Shown: positions 9,031 through 17,988 of the stretch, piece by piece | How the letters are laid out: each line of letters opens with the position of its first letter | How positions within the stretch are numbered: position 1 is the first letter of the stretch | NCBI RefSeq assembly: GCF_001888185.1 | Contig: NZ_CP016364.1 | Span: forward strand, 1,178,001 to 1,242,000 | DNA: 64,000 bases | Reading direction: 5' to 3' | DNA from: Phaeobacter porticola | GTDB lineage: Bacteria; Pseudomonadota; Alphaproteobacteria; Rhodobacterales; Rhodobacteraceae | Program-made: the position numbers and the translations under genes | The notes under the pieces: generated by a model | The model's input: the letters and a program-made list of their open reading frames with translations, nothing else | What the model was told of the DNA's origin: nothing | Database searches by the model: none

Positions 9031-9099
9031 TTGGTATGTCGGGCGGATGCGCGCGAAATCGTGACTTGTCCGGTGGGAGTTTTGCGCCAAGATTGGACG

Positions 9100-9732
9100 A
9101 TGCGACAGTTCTGGATTGCCCCGTTTCTTGGTCTTTGTTTCGCTGCGGCTGCGTCCCTCGCTCAGGCAGAGGGGGCAGGGCAGGCGCCGTCACACGCTGA
9201 CAGTGCAAGCTGCCCGACGGCGCCGGATCATCAGGGCGCGGTAGACCAGCTGATCGGCCGTGTGCAGGCCGCCCCGGATGAATCGTCAGCGCAGCAGATC
9301 TCCAATCAGTTCTGGCAATATTGGGCGGATGCCCCGAACGCTGAGGCGCAGGCCTTGCTGGATCGTGGGATGACCCGGCGCTCGGCTTTTGATTTTCTGG
9401 GGGCGTTGGAGGCTTTTGATCGGCTGGTCGCCTACTGCCCGGATTATGCCGAGGGCTACAATCAGCGCGCCTTTGTCCACTATTTGCGGCGGGATTTTGC
9501 GGCGGCCCTGATGGATCTGGACCGCGCACTGGACCTGTCGCCACGCCATGTCGCAGCCCTGAGCGGTCGGGCGTTGTCACTATATGGGTTGTCGCGTCTG
9601 GGTGAGGCGCGCGAAGCATTGGATCAGGCCCTGTCGCTGAACCCCTGGTTGCCGGAACGGCATCTGGTGGCGCCGGGTGGACCGCTGGCACCGGAAGATG
9701 CGGATGCCGCCATGCCGGAGGTTGAGCTGTAG
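9100..9732 (+). CDS. Exported tetratricopeptide-repeat protein
   Basis: A 210-residue protein beginning MRQFWIAPFLGLCFAAAASL and ending its leader near AQA, a clear Sec signal peptide, so it is periplasmic. From about residue 105 to 185 there are two to three TPR units with the usual A..Y/A-LG-ALEAFDRL, NQRAFVHY and GRALSLYGLSRLGEA patterns, a fold for protein-protein contact. Two cysteines lie in the mature part. It follows the Lrp-type gene by about 70 bp. Short exported TPR proteins of this kind are common in Rhodobacteraceae and have no assigned function. Confidence 0.75.
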   Translation: MRQFWIAPFLGLCFAAAASLAQAEGAGQAPSHADSASCPTAPDHQGAVDQLIGRVQAAPDESSAQQISNQFWQYWADAPNAEAQALLDRGMTRRSAFDFLGALEAFDRLVAYCPDYAEGYNQRAFVHYLRRDFAAALMDLDRALDLSPRHVAALSGRALSLYGLSRLGEAREALDQALSLNPWLPERHLVAPGGPLAPEDADAAMPEVEL

Positions 9733-9841
9733 GCCTTAGCGCGGCGGCGCCCGGAAAAATTCACCAAACAGATCAGATAGCCCATTGTACCGCTGGAGCG
9801 TCCTAGGTAGGTCTGTGATGGCAGCGGGTTTCGCCTGCTGT

Positions 9842-9880
9842 GCGGACGTGGTGGAATGGTAGACACCGGAGACCTAAAAT
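9842..9880 (+). pseudogene. 5' fragment of a tRNA-Leu gene
   Basis: This 39-base stretch matches the first 39 bases of the intact tRNA-Leu at 9989 in 32 positions, including the whole D-arm AATGGTAGACA block and a CTAAAA anticodon-loop-like run. After it the sequence diverges. No complement of the GCGGACG acceptor strand and no T-arm are found in the next 100 bases, and the anticodon stem no longer pairs. It is best read as a truncated tRNA-Leu copy left by recombination or insertion, not a working tRNA. Confidence 0.6.
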
Positions 9881-9988
9881 ACTTGAGTATGTGCGGTAAA
9901 ATGCATACGGAACAAGGCGTTGCGACTAAGAGACTGTTTTCAGGCCCGATATAGGCCCGAAACTGAAAATTGAAGAACAACGCCAGAT

Positions 9989-10074
9989 GCGGGCGTGATG
10001 GAATGGTAGACATACCAGACTTAAAATCTGTTGGGCGAATGCCCGTGGGGGTTCGAGTCCCCCCGCCCGCACCA
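9989..10074 (+). tRNA. tRNA-Leu (anticodon UAA)
   Basis: A complete class II tRNA of 86 bases including an encoded CCA. The acceptor stem GCGGGCG/CGCCCGC pairs perfectly. The anticodon arm has the loop CTTAAAA, giving anticodon TAA. The long variable arm is GGGC-GAAT-GCCC, and the T arm is GGGGG-TTCGAGT-CCCCC. The discriminator base is A, as required for leucine. It marks the left edge of a decayed island that runs to about 11.66 kb; tRNA-Leu genes are frequent integration sites. Confidence 0.95.
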
Positions 10075-10181
10075 AATTATTGATTTATATCAGTGGCTTG
10101 TTTTGATTTGCTTTTGTCAGCATCATTGCAAATAAATGGCAGTACGCTAAGAGCTATATAGTTTTTCCAAGGGGGTAGTTC

Positions 10182-10422
10182 ATGACGCTAGATGTTCGAG
10201 GTAGTCTCAAAAACACAAAGTTGAGAAAAAACCCTTACGTCGTGTTTGAGGAGCTACTTTCCAACGCAATCGACTCATTTCTCATTCGGAGAGATAGCAG
10301 TACGGCAGTACAAATCTCGAAGTCACATTCGCTGTAGAGTTCTGGTCTTCTGATCTTTCAGGAGATGAAATCGATCTCAAAGTGACCTGTTCGGACAATG
10401 GATGTGGTTTGGGGGAAGAACA
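10182..10422 (+). pseudogene. Truncated, frameshifted GHKL ATPase N-terminus
   Basis: The ATG at 10182 follows an AAGGGGG ribosome site and opens a 51-residue frame containing FEELLSNAIDSF, the N-box of GHKL (Hsp90/MutL/histidine-kinase) ATPases. That frame stops at 10335. A one-base shift near 10312 recovers a continuation through VTCSDNGCGLGEEQ, the DNGxG box of the same fold. The gene is then cut by the IS end at 10423. Two ordered motifs in two frames argue for a real but broken gene. The stretch is visibly more AT-rich than the flanks, suggesting transfer. Which GHKL subfamily, and whether it was a defence ATPase, cannot be told from this fragment. Confidence 0.65.
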
Positions 10423-11262
10423 GGCTTTGTTGCGCAAATCCGTTGATGGGCAGGCTTACCCTTTCCCCGGACGGACTTATCCTACGGGCTCTGTGACTGG
10501 TATGCCCAGAGCGGTGTAGCGATTGAGCGCGGCGACGCGGATTTGGACTTCCGCGACTTGTCTGTCAAAGTCGCGTGCCATGAGTGACTGGCCAAGAAGT
10601 TTCACACAGTTCGTCTTGCTCTCGACACGGCTTCTGCGGTGGTATCCGCTCCATCGCCACCACAGGGCGCGAGCCAGGTCTCGCGACGCGTTGACCGCTT
10701 CTTCCGGGCAGCGGCCCCGGCGCTTGTGGGCTTTCAGAGTTTGGCGTTCTTGCGGGGCGGAATGACGGCGCCGGCACCACGGGCAGCAATCGCGTCGGGG
10801 CATTTGCGCGTGTCATAGGCTCCGTCGGCGGTCACTGATCCGCTGTCCTGATCAGACGGCATTTGCGCGAGCAGTTCCGGCAGCATCGGCGCATCACCAA
10901 CATTACTGGTGGTGACCTCGGCCGCCCGAACTTCCAGCGTTACTTTGTCGATCCCCATGGGTGTCTTACGCCAAATCCGGCATTTGGCGCAGCGGCAGCC
11001 CGAACAACATCTTCAAGGTCAGGCAGGTCTGGATCGCAGCGTCGCTGAATTGCTGTTGTCGGGCCCGCTTGCCGGTCGGCAGCGGCACCCAGACCATCTC
11101 GGGATCAAACCAATCGAAAGTGATCCGCGCCGCTTCAGCGCTTCATTGTAAGTCGACCAGTTCCTGGTCTTGTATTTCGTAGGGGCCCAACTGCTCATGC
11201 TGTTTCAGCTATCACACTGGATTCACGCAGTGAATCCCTCAGCCGATTTGTGCAAAAAGGCC
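10423..11262 (-). mobile_element. Degenerate IS5-family insertion sequence
   Basis: Terminal inverted repeats GGCTTTGTTGCGCAAATC (10423) and the complement of GATTTGTGCAAAAAGGCC (to 11262) agree at 15 of 18 positions. On the minus strand the transposase is recognisable in pieces: NWSTYNEALKRRGS near 11.15 kb, LKMLFGLPLRQM near 11.0 kb, then TLEVRAAEVTTSNVGDAPML and TADGAYDTRKCPDAIAARGA (10958-10734), and WWRWSGYHRRSRVESK with VTEPVG at the C-terminus. The pieces are in different frames. The middle, between LPLRQM and the GIDKVTLE block, is missing, so the element is shorter than usual and cannot transpose itself. No target-site duplication is evident. Confidence 0.85.
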
Positions 11263-11614
11263 CCAAGGTGGTGATGATCATCGAAATCGGTGCGACCTCT
11301 TCAGCAATCTCCAGAAAATGTTGGTCGCGGTGCCGCTTCAAAAGCTGAACTGCCCGCCGCAGGATCCCTTTCACGGATTGCCGGATCGGAAAGGGCTCGA
11401 CCGAGGCAGAGCCTTTCTGCATCTCGATAATCGACTGGGTCATCCGCGGCACCATTTCGGCACGCTTGTCGAAGAGAGCGCGGTAGGCGCGCGGGTTTGG
11501 GCTGGAAGCGGGCGTTTGCTAGAACAGTGTGGCGATCGGCTCGATCAGCTCTGGCCCATCGTCGTCGCGCCCAAAGTGGGCGGCCTTGTGCGTTCTCGTT
11601 CGGTTGCTCCAAGT
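11263..11614 (-). pseudogene. Fragment resembling a CD-NTase (CBASS nucleotidyltransferase) C-terminus
   Basis: In one minus-strand frame the translation reads GRDDDGPELIEPIATLF, a stop at 11521-11519, then NPRAYRALFDKRAEMVPRM, SASVEPFPIRQSV, RRAVQLLKRHRDQHF and APISMIITTL, ending exactly at the IS. The order (F-x-x-RAE, then QLLKRHRD, then PISxIITTL) is what I recall for the C-terminal helical domain of CD-NTases, the cyclic-oligonucleotide synthases of CBASS anti-phage systems. The catalytic N-terminal domain is absent. It has one internal stop, probable frameshifts upstream and an IS-truncated end, so it is a relic. The assignment is from memory of the motif and needs a profile search. Confidence 0.5.
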
Positions 11615-11697
11615 TCAACCCAGTTGTTGCTCTTTTTGCATTCAACGGTGCCTGATAACCATGGCTGGATTTGATCATCTGCAAGGATATTGGCCGA

Positions 11698-14226
11698 TCA
11701 GCTGTTGGTGCCGTCTTTGGACTGGTTCAACGGTGCTGCGCGCTCGGCCTGAACCGATGCGATGGTTTCAAACAGCAGTGGCTTGCGGATCGGTTTTTGC
11801 AGGAAGCGGTCCATTCCGGCATCCAGACAGGCGCGCCGGTCGCTTTCAAAGGCGTTTGCGGTTAATGCAATGATCGCCGGTTGCGCCATATCGCTTGCGC
11901 GGATCTCACGGGTTGCTGACAGGCCGTCGACCTCTGGCATGGACATGTCCATCAGGATGATGCTGGGCTGATGGTCGCGGCACATATCAACAGCTTCACG
12001 GCCATTTTCGGCTTCGATCACCTTTAATTGTGTCGCGGCAAGATATTTGCGGATCAACAAGCGATTGGTGCGATTGTCGTCGGCCAGAAGCAGTAGGCCC
12101 GGACCGGGCTCTCGCCGGGGGACGTCAGAGGTCAGCTCTGTCGGGGCAATATGCTTAGTGACGGCTGCTGACAGCCTGACTTCGAGCCGGAAACAGGCCC
12201 CGTCCCCAACGGTCGATTGCAGGCTGATACCTCCGCCCATACGCTGTGCGAGAATGTTGGAAATCGTCAGACCAAGGCCGGTACCACCGAAGTGCCGCGT
12301 CGTCGCAGCGTCGGCCTGCGAAAACCGTTCAAACACATGCTTCGCTTGATCCTCGGATATGCCAATGCCAGTATCCACGACATCGATGAACAGATGGTAC
12401 GGGTTCTTAGGATCGCAGGTCACATGCAGGGCGATATTGCCGCTATGCGTAAATTTTACTGCGTTGCTGAGTAGATTTACCAGAATCTGGCGCAGCCGGC
12501 CGTCATCGCCGTGGACCTGCTCGGGAAGGTCAGAGGTGTAGGTCTGGGTAAAGGCGAGCCCTTTTTCGCGCAGTTTGGGACGCAACACATCGACAGCGCC
12601 ATCAATGCATTTACGCAAGTTGAAGTCGATTGCGCTGATCTCCATCTTGCCTGCCTCCAGCCGTGAAAGGTCAAGAATATCATTGATGATCTTCAATAGC
12701 GCGACAGAGGATTCACGGATCGTTTCAATGCATTGATCCTGCTCATCGGATAGATTGGTTCCCGCCAGAATGTCGGACATGCCGATGATGCCATTCATCG
12801 GCGTACGGATCTCATGACTCATATTGGCGAGAAATTCTGATTTGGCCCGGTCGGCCTTCTCCGCAGCCTGTTTGGCATGGGTGAGCTGGGTATTGCGCTG
12901 GGTCAATTGATGGTTGGCGCGCTTCAGTTCGTTGTTGAGCTGCACATCGCGGGTCACGTCCCATTCAACGCCGATCATCCGGGTGTGGCCGCGGTCGTCA
13001 CGAAAGGCGCAGCCCATGGCGCGGATGTTCTTGCGGGTGCCATTCTTCAGCTCAATGCTGAAATCGACCGCATGGTGCGTGGCGCGGGTCAGTGCGTTCT
13101 GGAAACCGTCGACCACACGGTCCAGATCTTTGCGGTCGAGAAAGGAACGCCAGACGTCAATGGGGACCTTTCGCGCGCTGACGGGATCGCCGTACAGCTC
13201 GCGCATCCTGTCATCCCAGATTGCGCTATCGGAGGTGTCATCAATCTCCCAGATGCCGATCTTGGAGGTCTCTACTGCCATTTCGAGACGGCGAGAGAGA
13301 GCCTCAAGCTCGCGCTCACGTCGTTTGAGGGTTTGGATCATCGAACGTCGCGCCGCAGAAAGCCGCCCGGCAAGCGCAGTGGGGAACAAGGTGAATGCTC
13401 CGGCCAATAAAACGGCAATCCGCAGTTGCCATTTGTTATTGGCATGCGCCGGCCAGCCGTCGCGGGGACGGGCAGCCATCTGCCAGGTTCCGACGGGCAG
13501 AACGATGTCCATCAGCACCGGGTCGTTCTGCAATATCTCTGGGTCACCGTAGAACTGTTCGCCCATAGCCCCCTTGCCGTCCTTACCGACCAGGGCCACG
13601 TCGATCATCAGGCTTGGGTCGGTCAGCCCACCCTGTGAATAGACTGAATCCACATCGATCACCGCTGAAAGGATGCCCCAGAAAGATTTGTTTCCGGGCG
13701 GCCCGATAAATATCGGAAAGCGGCTGATCATACCTTGGCCGCCCTGCAGGAGGTCCACCGGTCCGGCAAGGACAAGTTCACCCGTGTCGCGCGCGCGCAG
13801 GGCAGCTGCACTTTGAGCCGCGTTCTTGCGGTAATCAAGCCCGACGGCGGCTTCGTTGCCTTCAATAGGATACATCAGTCGAATAACCAGGTCGGGCGCG
13901 GCTGCGATATTGCGCAGGTTTGCCTCGTCACCAAGCAGTTGTGCTGCGAGCTCGGCAAACCGAGGTTGGGACATATTCGGCTCAGTAGACAGCACAGCCT
14001 GCAATCCGCGGACCAGCTGGATATTGGCCGACAGATTGCCCTCGATCCGCGCGCGGATCAGCCCTGCCTCATATTGCACATCTGCGCGCAGCTTCTGGTC
14101 ATAGATCGTATCGTTCTGCGTTTCGGCATAAATACCGGCTGCGACGATTACCACGAGGGCCACCAAAGTTGGCAGATATGTTCGGTTGTTCAGTGACTGA
14201 ACCCAGGCTTTAGGCCGGAAACTCAT
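11698..14226 (-). CDS. CHASE-PAS hybrid sensor histidine kinase
   Basis: An 842-residue inner-membrane hybrid kinase. Order: transmembrane helix 1 (about 19-34), periplasmic CHASE-type sensor (about 45-245, with [16 protein letters not shown]), helix 2 (268-287), a short coiled coil, PAS (about 305-428), HisKA with phospho-accepting His471 ([12 protein letters not shown]), HATPase with the N-box around [15 protein letters not shown] and GGTGLGL, and a C-terminal receiver with acidic pair D716/D717, phospho-acceptor Asp760 and Lys811. No HPt domain is present, so phosphate must pass to a separate protein. It is divergent from the chemoreceptor gene. It also borders the decayed island; its coding sequence looks intact. 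Confidence 0.92.
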   Translation of the reverse strand: MSFRPKAWVQSLNNRTYLPTLVALVVIVAAGIYAETQNDTIYDQKLRADVQYEAGLIRARIEGNLSANIQLVRGLQAVLSTEPNMSQPRFAELAAQLLGDEANLRNIAAAPDLVIRLMYPIEGNEAAVGLDYRKNAAQSAAALRARDTGELVLAGPVDLLQGGQGMISRFPIFIGPPGNKSFWGILSAVIDVDSVYSQGGLTDPSLMIDVALVGKDGKGAMGEQFYGDPEILQNDPVLMDIVLPVGTWQMAARPRDGWPAHANNKWQLRIAVLLAGAFTLFPTALAGRLSAARRSMIQTLKRRERELEALSRRLEMAVETSKIGIWEIDDTSDSAIWDDRMRELYGDPVSARKVPIDVWRSFLDRKDLDRVVDGFQNALTRATHHAVDFSIELKNGTRKNIRAMGCAFRDDRGHTRMIGVEWDVTRDVQLNNELKRANHQLTQRNTQLTHAKQAAEKADRAKSEFLANMSHEIRTPMNGIIGMSDILAGTNLSDEQDQCIETIRESSVALLKIINDILDLSRLEAGKMEISAIDFNLRKCIDGAVDVLRPKLREKGLAFTQTYTSDLPEQVHGDDGRLRQILVNLLSNAVKFTHSGNIALHVTCDPKNPYHLFIDVVDTGIGISEDQAKHVFERFSQADAATTRHFGGTGLGLTISNILAQRMGGGISLQSTVGDGACFRLEVRLSAAVTKHIAPTELTSDVPRREPGPGLLLLADDNRTNRLLIRKYLAATQLKVIEAENGREAVDMCRDHQPSIILMDMSMPEVDGLSATREIRASDMAQPAIIALTANAFESDRRACLDAGMDRFLQKPIRKPLLFETIASVQAERAAPLNQSKDGTNS

Positions 14227-14685
14227 GAGAAATACACCAGTGATTGTCGTTCTGCTGTGACTACACAGTCATTCCTGTCGCAAAACTATTCAACCAGTAT
14301 TAACGATGCAGGATATTTTTCACTTTTGGCGACTGTTTCTTATGAGAGCTCGCTTATAGAGGTATTGATTCTAGTGAGCGATGCGGCGCTAGCAGGGGTT
14401 AACTTTAAAATACATGAAGCCCTTGGCGGTACGAGTTAATATTAGTTTCTGCTTAAGGGTGATTTCAGATTTATCTTCATGCAGCGTTAAGGAGGTTCTT
14501 CGGGAGGGTGGTTAGAGATGTTCGAGTACTATATAACTGAAATTGTTAGATAAATTCATACTCCATAAGTTGAATGTTCGAATTCCTATAGATACGCATT
14601 GGAGCTAATTCCCGAGTTAATATTTAAGCAAGAAAGCTTCTGTATTGATTTTCACAATAACTTTCAATGTGTGTAGAGGGTAAAG
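14227..14685. other. AT-rich divergent gap between the hybrid kinase and the chemoreceptor
   Basis: 459 bases without a convincing gene. It is far more AT-rich than its surroundings and must hold the promoters of both divergent genes. I see a GAGGG ribosome site at 14676-14680 for the chemoreceptor, and a tiny 11-codon frame at 14518 that I do not believe. I looked for spaced TTAA pairs of the CtrA type; TTAA tetramers are present (near 14398, 14432 and 14620) but none with the canonical seven-base spacing. No RNA gene was recognised. Confidence 0.5.
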
Positions 14686-16056
14686 ATGTTCTTCAAACGT
14701 GATGCAAAGAAACAGCAAGCGGCGACTGTATTGCAGCAATCGATCATTGATATGATTGATCGAACTCAGGCCATGATTCAGTTTGAACCGGACGGAACTA
14801 TTCTTGAAGCCAATGCAAATTTTCTGGGCGCTATTGGCTATCAGATGGCTGAGATCGAGGGCAAGCATCACTCGATGTTTGTTGATCCCGACTACGCCCG
14901 AAGCGAGGCCTATAAGACTTTTTGGGATGACCTTGCCGCCGGGAAGTTCTTTACAGACCAGTTTCCGCGGGTTTCCAAGGCAGGTGAGACGATTTGGATC
15001 CAGGCGACCTACGCGCCGGTACTGGACAGCGAAGGCAACACCATTCGGGTGATCAAATTGGCAACCGACATTACCACACGTCAGAACTGCGTTGAAGATA
15101 TTTCCAAAGGCTTGGACGCGCTGAGCCAAGGCGATCTCAGCTATCGTGTCCCCCTCTCAGAACTGCCGGATTTACGCGTGCTTTGTGAGGCGTTCAACAC
15201 CGCGCAGGACACGCTGAACACCGCCGTAGAGACCGTAAAATCGGTGGCCGATGCCGTTGGCAGCACAGCGTCCGAGATCAGCCAGTCGTCAAGCGAGTTA
15301 TCGCATCGTACCGAAACCCAGGCCGCGACACTGGAAGAGACCGCAGCCGCCATCGAAGAGCTGACGTCGACAGTGCGTTCTGCGGCCGATGGTGCGCGTG
15401 AGGTCGAAGAGATCGTCAGCAATGCCCGCACCACTGCAGAAGAAAGCGGGGAGGTGGTGAGCAACGCGGTAAAGGCAATGTCCCAGATCGAGGAATCTTC
15501 GGGCAAGATCTCGCAGATTATTTCTGTTATTGATGACATTGCGTTTCAGACCAATCTGTTGGCCCTGAACGCCGGGGTCGAGGCCGCAAGAGCGGGCGAA
15601 GCTGGGCGCGGATTTGCGGTTGTGGCTTCTGAGGTCCGTGCACTGGCGCAGCGGTCTTCGGATGCTGCTGGCGAGATCAAACTGCTCATTACGGAAAGTT
15701 CGCAATATGTTGGCAATGGCGTGACGCTGGTGAGCCGGGCAGGTGATGAACTGCAAAAGATTATTGGTAGCGTCAGCACCATATCCGGACATGTAAGTCA
15801 GATCGCTACTGGGGCTGCTGAACAGTCGGTTACCCTTGTGGAAATCAACACCGGTGTCAGCCAGCTTGACCAGGTGACGCAGCACAACGCAGCCATGGTG
15901 GAAGAGGCGACAGCCGCCAGCCAGACTCTGTCTAATGACGCCCAGGAACTGACCCGCCAAATTTCGATCTTCAAAACTGGATCAGGGGCCCAGAATGTCG
16001 TCTCCTTTGGCGGCGGGGCAGGGGCACAGGACTATGGCGTGCGTGCCTCTGGTTAA
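14686..16056 (+). CDS. Soluble PAS-domain methyl-accepting chemotaxis protein
   Basis: A 456-residue cytoplasmic chemoreceptor with no transmembrane helix. A PAS domain occupies about residues 20-130 ([20 protein letters not shown], then TDITTR). A short HAMP-like linker runs to about 185, and the coiled-coil signalling domain to about 430. The highly conserved hairpin tip that contacts CheA and CheW is at about 281-318 ([20 protein letters not shown] and [17 protein letters not shown]). Paired E/Q residues suitable for methylation flank it. PAS-linked receptors often sense redox or small ligands; no cofactor is evident. No che genes are in the window. The ribosome site GAGGG is six bases before the start. 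Confidence 0.92.
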   Translation: MFFKRDAKKQQAATVLQQSIIDMIDRTQAMIQFEPDGTILEANANFLGAIGYQMAEIEGKHHSMFVDPDYARSEAYKTFWDDLAAGKFFTDQFPRVSKAGETIWIQATYAPVLDSEGNTIRVIKLATDITTRQNCVEDISKGLDALSQGDLSYRVPLSELPDLRVLCEAFNTAQDTLNTAVETVKSVADAVGSTASEISQSSSELSHRTETQAATLEETAAAIEELTSTVRSAADGAREVEEIVSNARTTAEESGEVVSNAVKAMSQIEESSGKISQIISVIDDIAFQTNLLALNAGVEAARAGEAGRGFAVVASEVRALAQRSSDAAGEIKLLITESSQYVGNGVTLVSRAGDELQKIIGSVSTISGHVSQIATGAAEQSVTLVEINTGVSQLDQVTQHNAAMVEEATAASQTLSNDAQELTRQISIFKTGSGAQNVVSFGGGAGAQDYGVRASG

Positions 16057-16433
16057 GGCATAAGGGGGCTGTCCTGGACAGCGTCGGTAGGCCGCCAAGT
16101 CGGCGAGATGTCCCTCGCTCTCAAAATTGGATCATGGTGCAGGATCCAACTGGGAGACTAGCCAGGCTCCATCCCAGCATCCGACCAGGGGCGACGCGGC
16201 GGTTGCGCTTCTGTCGTATTCAAAAAACCACGGATCGGACAATTTGGGGGTCGGCTTCTCCTATGTAAGGCCAGTCCGGCACGGGCTGGCGTTGCGCCGC
16301 CTTCTGATGCCCGGTGCGCAAGCTGCCGCGCACCCATCCCTGACCTGATCAGGATCAAAGACCGGCAATCGCAGGGCATGGTTTAAGATGGCAAACACAC
16401 TTGATTTGCCAACCCATGACCGGAGTGACCGCT
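16057..16433. other. Non-coding gap after the chemoreceptor
   Basis: 377 bases with no gene I can support; frames on both strands give proline/arginine-rich shadow peptides. One hairpin is visible at 16270-16290 (GCCAG-T-CCG, GCA loop, CGG-G-CTGGC), an 8-bp stem with one internal mismatch but no T-run, so it is not a standard terminator. A weaker stem (CTGTCC-T-GGACAG) lies at about 16070, just after the chemoreceptor stop, also without a good T-run. Confidence 0.4.
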
Positions 16434-16616
16434 ATGATCCGCCTTGCATCCATTCTCTATTCCCTGATCGGCAGCAGTCTTGCCGGTGCGGCCGTGATCG
16501 CGGTTCTGGTGGCCGGGCATGTCTCTGTTCCGGCTATTCTGATGGCGGCCGCTGTTGGTGCGGTAGCAGGGCTTCCGGTGTCCTATCTGGTGGCGCGACG
16601 GCTTTATCAGGGATGA
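16434..16616 (+). CDS. Small two-helix membrane protein
   Basis: A 60-residue protein made of two hydrophobic helices (about residues 3-24 and 28-52) joined by GHVSVP and ending VARRLYQG, so an integral inner-membrane miniprotein with a basic C-terminal end. GGAG eight bases upstream of the ATG at 16434 supports this start over the in-frame ATG at 16416. Similar 60-residue proteins are widespread in Rhodobacterales; I recall some carrying the misleading label CTP synthetase, which nothing in this sequence supports. It converges on the hydrolase gene 30 bp away. Function unknown. Confidence 0.65.
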   Translation: MIRLASILYSLIGSSLAGAAVIAVLVAGHVSVPAILMAAAVGAVAGLPVSYLVARRLYQG

Positions 16617-16646
16617 CCACGCGCGTCCCGGGCGGCGGCGCCGCGT

Positions 16647-17405
16647 TCAGGCGTCAAAGAAGCTGCGGGCTGTCGCGACAAAGGCGCGCGGATTTTCGGC
16701 GTGGAGCCAATGGCCGCAATCGGGAAGTTTGGCAAAATGTGACTGGCTGAACCGTGCCTTGATCAGGGGGCGATGCTCCGGCAGGACATAGTCCGAGGCA
16801 GCGCCGGACAGAAACAGCGTGCTGCCGTCCCATTGCGCGTCGGTCTCGGGAAAACCCATGATGTGGGGCATGTCGTGTTCCAGGGTGTCCAGGTTCAGGC
16901 GCCAGCGCCGGTTCGGTAGATCAAGGGACTGCGTGAAGAAACTCTGTAGTGCTTTCTCAACGCCGAGGTTGGCCAGCTGCTCCTCGGCGTCGGAGCGGCG
17001 TTCGACCTTTGCGAGATCAACCTGACGCATGGCATGTATGTATTGGATCTGGCTGTGCTGGTAGGCCACTGGCGCGATATCCGCGACCAGCAGGCGGCGC
17101 AGCGCCTGGGGGTGGTTGAGTGCCAGCGTCATTGCCGCCTTGCCGCCCATAGAGTGGCCAATCATATCAACGGGCCCGCCATGGGCTGCGATCACCTCCG
17201 CCAGATCATCGGCCATATCGCGGTAGCTGTGGGTTTCGGTCCAAGGGCTGTTGCCATGGTTGCGCATATCGATCGCGATGACCTCGCGATCATCGCAAAG
17301 CCGCTTGGCAATTGCGCCCCAGTTGCGGGCAGAGCCATAAAGCCCATGCGCGATCATCAAGGTGGGCTTGTCGGTCGGGGCGCCATGGCGGATCGTGTTC
17401 AGCAT
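16647..17405 (-). CDS. Alpha/beta-fold hydrolase (YbfF-like esterase)
   Basis: A 252-residue cytoplasmic alpha/beta hydrolase without signal peptide. Landmarks: the oxyanion region IAHGLYGSARNWG near residue 18, DMRNHGNSP, the nucleophile elbow GHSMGG with its serine near residue 90, an acid in SGAASDYV, and the terminal histidine in CGHWLHAENP. The overall pattern follows the YbfF esterase group, which hydrolyses short acyl esters or acyl-CoA in vitro; the real substrate is not indicated by context. Confidence 0.85.
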   Translation of the reverse strand: MLNTIRHGAPTDKPTLMIAHGLYGSARNWGAIAKRLCDDREVIAIDMRNHGNSPWTETHSYRDMADDLAEVIAAHGGPVDMIGHSMGGKAAMTLALNHPQALRRLLVADIAPVAYQHSQIQYIHAMRQVDLAKVERRSDAEEQLANLGVEKALQSFFTQSLDLPNRRWRLNLDTLEHDMPHIMGFPETDAQWDGSTLFLSGAASDYVLPEHRPLIKARFSQSHFAKLPDCGHWLHAENPRAFVATARSFFDA

Positions 17406-17549
17406 ATCCCCGTGATAACGTCGGCATCGCCCGCTCGCCAGCCCCTTTGCGCGGGGGATTGCTGTTGTGTTTGATATCTCCGGCTGGCCATTGAGCGCAC
17501 CGCAAAGCGTCGTTACTGTGCCGTTAGTTTTTCAGATCCCGGATCATCC

Positions 17550-17915
17550 ATGCCAGATACACTTCTCAGCGATATCGAACAGGTTCAGGACCTGCTGAAA
17601 GACCGCGAACAGGCCGGCGGCGATCTTGCCTCTGCCCTGAAACACGCGCGACGCCGGTTGCCGCGCCGGATCTACCGTCAGGGGATGCGGCTTGCCGAGG
17701 CGCAGCATTTGCTGGCGCACCCGAAGCTGCGGCTGACGGTTGAGCACGATCCGTTGCAGCGCGCGGCGCGAGAGGTGATCAAGCACCTGAAGTCCATTGA
17801 CCTGGCAGACCGCCGCCGCGGACGGCTACTGGATATCGTCGCCACAATTGCCTTCTCGTTAATCGTGGTTGCGATATTGCTCGTGGTGGTGCTGCGCTGG
17901 CGGGGGTTTGTCTAA
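17550..17915 (+). CDS. Hypothetical protein with C-terminal membrane anchor
   Basis: A 121-residue protein I do not recognise. Residues 1-95 are charged and helical (many R, K, E and L, with HARRRLPRRIYRQG and LAEAQHLLAHPKL), predicted to face the cytoplasm. A single hydrophobic helix at about 96-115 (IVATIAFSLIVVAILLVVVL) ends in RWRGFV, giving a tail-anchored topology. It lies 73 bp upstream of the TetR-type gene on the same strand. A TetR operator lies between the two, so it is probably a separate unit. Confidence 0.6.
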   Translation: MPDTLLSDIEQVQDLLKDREQAGGDLASALKHARRRLPRRIYRQGMRLAEAQHLLAHPKLRLTVEHDPLQRAAREVIKHLKSIDLADRRRGRLLDIVATIAFSLIVVAILLVVVLRWRGFV

Positions 17916-17954
17916 GGCGTGACACCCCTTTCCCTTGCGGGCGCGGCCCGGTAT

Positions 17955-17971
17955 CTTGAACGTGGTTCAAG
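17955..17971. promoter_or_regulatory. TetR-type operator upstream of the tetR gene (copy 1)
   Basis: CTTGAAC-GTG-GTTCAAG is a perfect 7-bp dyad with a three-base centre, ending 17 bases before the regulator's start codon. The same TTGAAC-N3-GTTCAA pattern recurs three times downstream of this gene, so it is best read as the autoregulatory operator. Confidence 0.7.
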
Positions 17972-17988
17972 ACTGAAGGGCAGAGCAA

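Noticed and set aside
9842-9988. Group I intron inside a tRNA-Leu(UAA) gene
   Set aside because: The interval is far too short for a group I core and the downstream tRNA is complete in itself, including its own 5' half.
10080-11697. Second attachment site (duplicate of the tRNA-Leu 3' end) closing an integrated island
   Set aside because: I could not find a copy of the tRNA 3' end before the hybrid kinase gene, so a classic attL/attR pair is not demonstrated.
14257-14439. A 60-residue frame in the gap before the chemoreceptor
   Set aside because: No ribosome site, unusual composition for this genome and no recognisable motif; it is probably chance.
16127-16379. Overlapping frames on both strands between the chemoreceptor and the small membrane protein
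   Set aside because: Low-complexity proline/arginine-rich translations typical of high-GC shadows, with no family signature.
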